From assembly GCA_030430575.1 (NCBI GenBank), contig JAUIKF010000024.1, positions 49,087 through 113,086 of the forward strand: 64,000 nucleotides of DNA, given 5' to 3'. Under the pieces are notes generated by a model. It was not told the origin of the DNA. It saw only the letters and a program-made list of their open reading frames with translations, and searched no databases. Source of the stretch: Bacteroidia bacterium. Lineage in GTDB: Bacteria; Bacteroidota; Bacteroidia; J057. Positions 62,328 to 64,000 of this stretch are shown here, piece by piece. The position numbers and the translations under genes are program-made. Numbering within the stretch: position 1 is the stretch's first letter; every line of letters starts with the position of its first letter.

Positions 62328-63860
62328 ATGAACAAGATAGTGATAAGCTTTTGGTGTGTGCTGTTTGGAGTAATAGTTACTCATCACCCTCTTTCAGCTC
62401 AACTCTACCCGCCCGTAGGCCCAGGGAATACCTTCAGCTTTAATGGAAATACTCATATCAATATTGGTGACCAGGTGGCAAATGGCGTGCGGACGATTGA
62501 AATGTGGTTTAAATTAAATGGAACCATTAACACTTCCCTTACAGAGGCCCAGACACTTGTAGGAAGAGATTATGATAATGGAAGCGCAGTAAGTAGAGAT
62601 GAGTTTGCTATTTATTTCAGACATATTGCGTTTGGGCAACCTGGAAAGCTGGTTTTTTATAAAAGGGATAGCACCTCGATCCGAGAAATACTTTCTGACC
62701 AGAATAGCTGGGAAGCGCATAAATGGTATCATGTGGCCGTGGTTATTGACCCTGTGGAAGGGATGAAAATGTATATCAATGGCGTTTTGCAGATGAGTAC
62801 ACATAGCTCAACAATTCCTATTGGCACTGAAATGGGCCAGAGTACGGATGCTACAGACATAGGCCGTTGGGGGGAATTTACCTTGACTGGTGCCATCCGC
62901 TATTTTGAAGGTCAGATCGACGATCTCCGATTTTGGACGACAGCACGTTCACAGACTGAGATCCGTGCGATGATGTGCCACAAACTGGCTGGAAATGAAC
63001 CTGGCTTAAGGGCCTATTATCGCTTTGACGAAATTGCAGGAACGACCCTAGAAGACCTTAGTGCTGGAAACTATGATGGAACAGCCTTTGGTACTGTGAA
63101 TTGGCAGACCTCTAGCGCCCCTATCGGTGACACTTCTACCTACGTCTACCCCGCCGGTGGCTGGGCGGGCCAAGTCCTGGCGATGCCAGGGACCCTCGGA
63201 GACACGTTTTACGTGTCACAGGTTACGGGCACTACAGCCCCTGAATGCCTCCATATCTATCGTGTAGATACCCTTCCCAATACCAACACGGGAATTATTG
63301 GCTTGCCTGACCATAAGACTTATTATGGGGCGTGGACAGCTTTTGGGGCAGATGTACAGTATGATGTAACGCATTATTTTGAGGGATTGGGCGTATGCCC
63401 TGGATGTGAAGGGGATGTAAAGCTTTTTTCCAGAAATGATAATGCCAAGACTTCCTGGACACAGATTTCTACGACCACCAATGTGGCGGCTAAGACCATC
63501 ACCGCCATTAATGAAAGTAGCATAGATTCCACCTATCGGGCTGAATATATCCTGGTCATTTGCCCGCCTCTGGCACTTCCTGGTTCTTCCTCAGATTCTC
63601 TTAGTTTAACAAAAGAAGAAACCTTCTCTTTTTCCATTTTTCCCAATCCTACTCACGATGTGTTATCCATCCGGTCACCATTTATCCTCGACCGACTGCA
63701 CCTTGCATTATTTACCACTGAAGGGAAACGCATTTTTCAACAACATCACGGTGAAGGAAAAACATGGGAATTGGATTTATCTGCCCTCCCTAAAGGTGTT
63801 TATCTCCTCTACTTAGAATCTGAAAAGATCATTTCCACTGCCCGAATAATCATAAAATAA
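62328..63860 (+). CDS. LamG-domain T9SS protein, copy 3 (short paralogue)
   Basis: A 510-residue protein. Signal peptide ends L-S-A-Q. The first ~280 residues are closely similar to the previous gene (same N-G-N/S-T-H-I/F-N-I-G-D, R-F-W-T-T-A-R and M-C-H-K-L-A-G-N-E), but it lacks the Ig-like repeats. It ends with a type A T9SS signal (F-P-N-P-T-H-D, then G-V-Y-L-L-Y-L-E). Tandem duplication followed by domain loss or gain is likely. It starts 58 bp after the preceding gene. Confidence 0.94.
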   Translation: MNKIVISFWCVLFGVIVTHHPLSAQLYPPVGPGNTFSFNGNTHINIGDQVANGVRTIEMWFKLNGTINTSLTEAQTLVGRDYDNGSAVSRDEFAIYFRHIAFGQPGKLVFYKRDSTSIREILSDQNSWEAHKWYHVAVVIDPVEGMKMYINGVLQMSTHSSTIPIGTEMGQSTDATDIGRWGEFTLTGAIRYFEGQIDDLRFWTTARSQTEIRAMMCHKLAGNEPGLRAYYRFDEIAGTTLEDLSAGNYDGTAFGTVNWQTSSAPIGDTSTYVYPAGGWAGQVLAMPGTLGDTFYVSQVTGTTAPECLHIYRVDTLPNTNTGIIGLPDHKTYYGAWTAFGADVQYDVTHYFEGLGVCPGCEGDVKLFSRNDNAKTSWTQISTTTNVAAKTITAINESSIDSTYRAEYILVICPPLALPGSSSDSLSLTKEETFSFSIFPNPTHDVLSIRSPFILDRLHLALFTTEGKRIFQQHHGEGKTWELDLSALPKGVYLLYLESEKIISTARIIIK

Positions 63861-64000
63861 CCCACCTTAAACGCTCATATGTTTGCCATATAAAAGAAAC
63901 TGGTTAAACTTGGCGAAGTTGAACTGGGGCTTGGGGAGCAATCCGAGTGTTGAACGGTAGTACGTTACCAATGGAAATTCTTAGGTTTTTCGATTACACG
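63861..64000. other. Unassigned right edge
   Basis: 140 bp after the last LamG gene. On the minus strand a short open frame ends at TAA near 63962-63964 (R-V-I-E-K-P-K-N-F-H-W), which could be the C-terminus of a gene beginning beyond the window, but it is too short to support. No repeat family member seen. Confidence 0.3.

Noticed and set aside
63861..64000. Insertion-sequence end or transposase C-terminus
   Set aside because: Only about eleven codons are open before the edge; no terminal repeat can be confirmed.

Overview
The window looks like chromosome of a Bacteroidota bacterium, most plausibly of the Saprospiria/Lewinella type (inference). Supporting signs are three secreted proteins with type IX secretion (T9SS) sorting tails plus one with a gliding-type (type B) tail, a TonB-dependent receptor with a CarboxypepD_reg domain, LytS/LytTR signalling, weak ribosome-binding sites, and promoters of the Bacteroidota form TTG-N19-TAnnTTTG in front of the tRNA genes. 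There is no prophage, CRISPR array, rRNA operon or intact insertion sequence. The accessory signal is a rich set of intergenic inverted repeats and one broken polymorphic-toxin cassette.

Layout. 1-2154 (minus): the two last steps of a meta-cleavage pathway, mhpF and mhpE (mhpE runs off the left edge), separated by a frameshifted four-helix-bundle gene. 2289-7917: DUF1295 membrane protein, a TonB-dependent receptor and a LytS/LytT pair. 7949-9280: tRNA-Pro, tRNA-Ser and pyruvate dehydrogenase E1 beta. 9446-13714: TonB_C/TPR protein, a repeat array, a CoxE-like VWA protein coupled to a lipoprotein, and an S33-type hydrolase. 13770-16525: tRNA-Phe, a Panacea/SocA-like gene without visible toxin, gene fragments, and a 5'-truncated HINT-type toxin tip with its probable immunity gene. 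16605-22131: sucD, an unknown gene, recQ and glycerate kinase. 22257-28583: a caspase-fold protease, then Wzz-like and multi-SLBB Wza-like polysaccharide export genes. 28687-33804: M1 peptidase, DUF1684 protein, Crp/Fnr regulator and Ste24-type protease. 33841-42057: FG-GAP T9SS protein, paired lipoproteins, REC-histidine kinase, DUF4159, TPR and DUF4397-like proteins, and a peptidoglycan-binding protein. 42167-50892: GH130, long GAPDH, amidohydrolase-SnoaL fusion, tRNA-Pro, MerR, M23 peptidase and alaS. 51000-57494: sugar/polysaccharide decoration genes (DegT aminotransferase, Gfo/Idh/MocA oxidoreductase, then a tight operon of glycosyltransferase, ATP-grasp, TylF-type methyltransferase and HAD). 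57495-63860: three related LamG surface proteins, one with ten Ig-like repeats.

How it works together. Most genes are housekeeping or cell-surface genes. The Wzz/Wza pair and the 51-57 kb cluster probably serve the same extracellular polysaccharide (inference; no polymerase or flippase is visible here). The LamG, FG-GAP and M1 proteins, the DUF lipoproteins and the TonB receptor make up an envelope and secretion layer. The most unusual DNA-level feature is a set of intergenic inverted-repeat families: a 75-78 bp element in three copies, a 128-151 bp element in two, a GAGACCG array, a compound 272 bp element, and loopless perfect palindromes of 48 and 56 bp.
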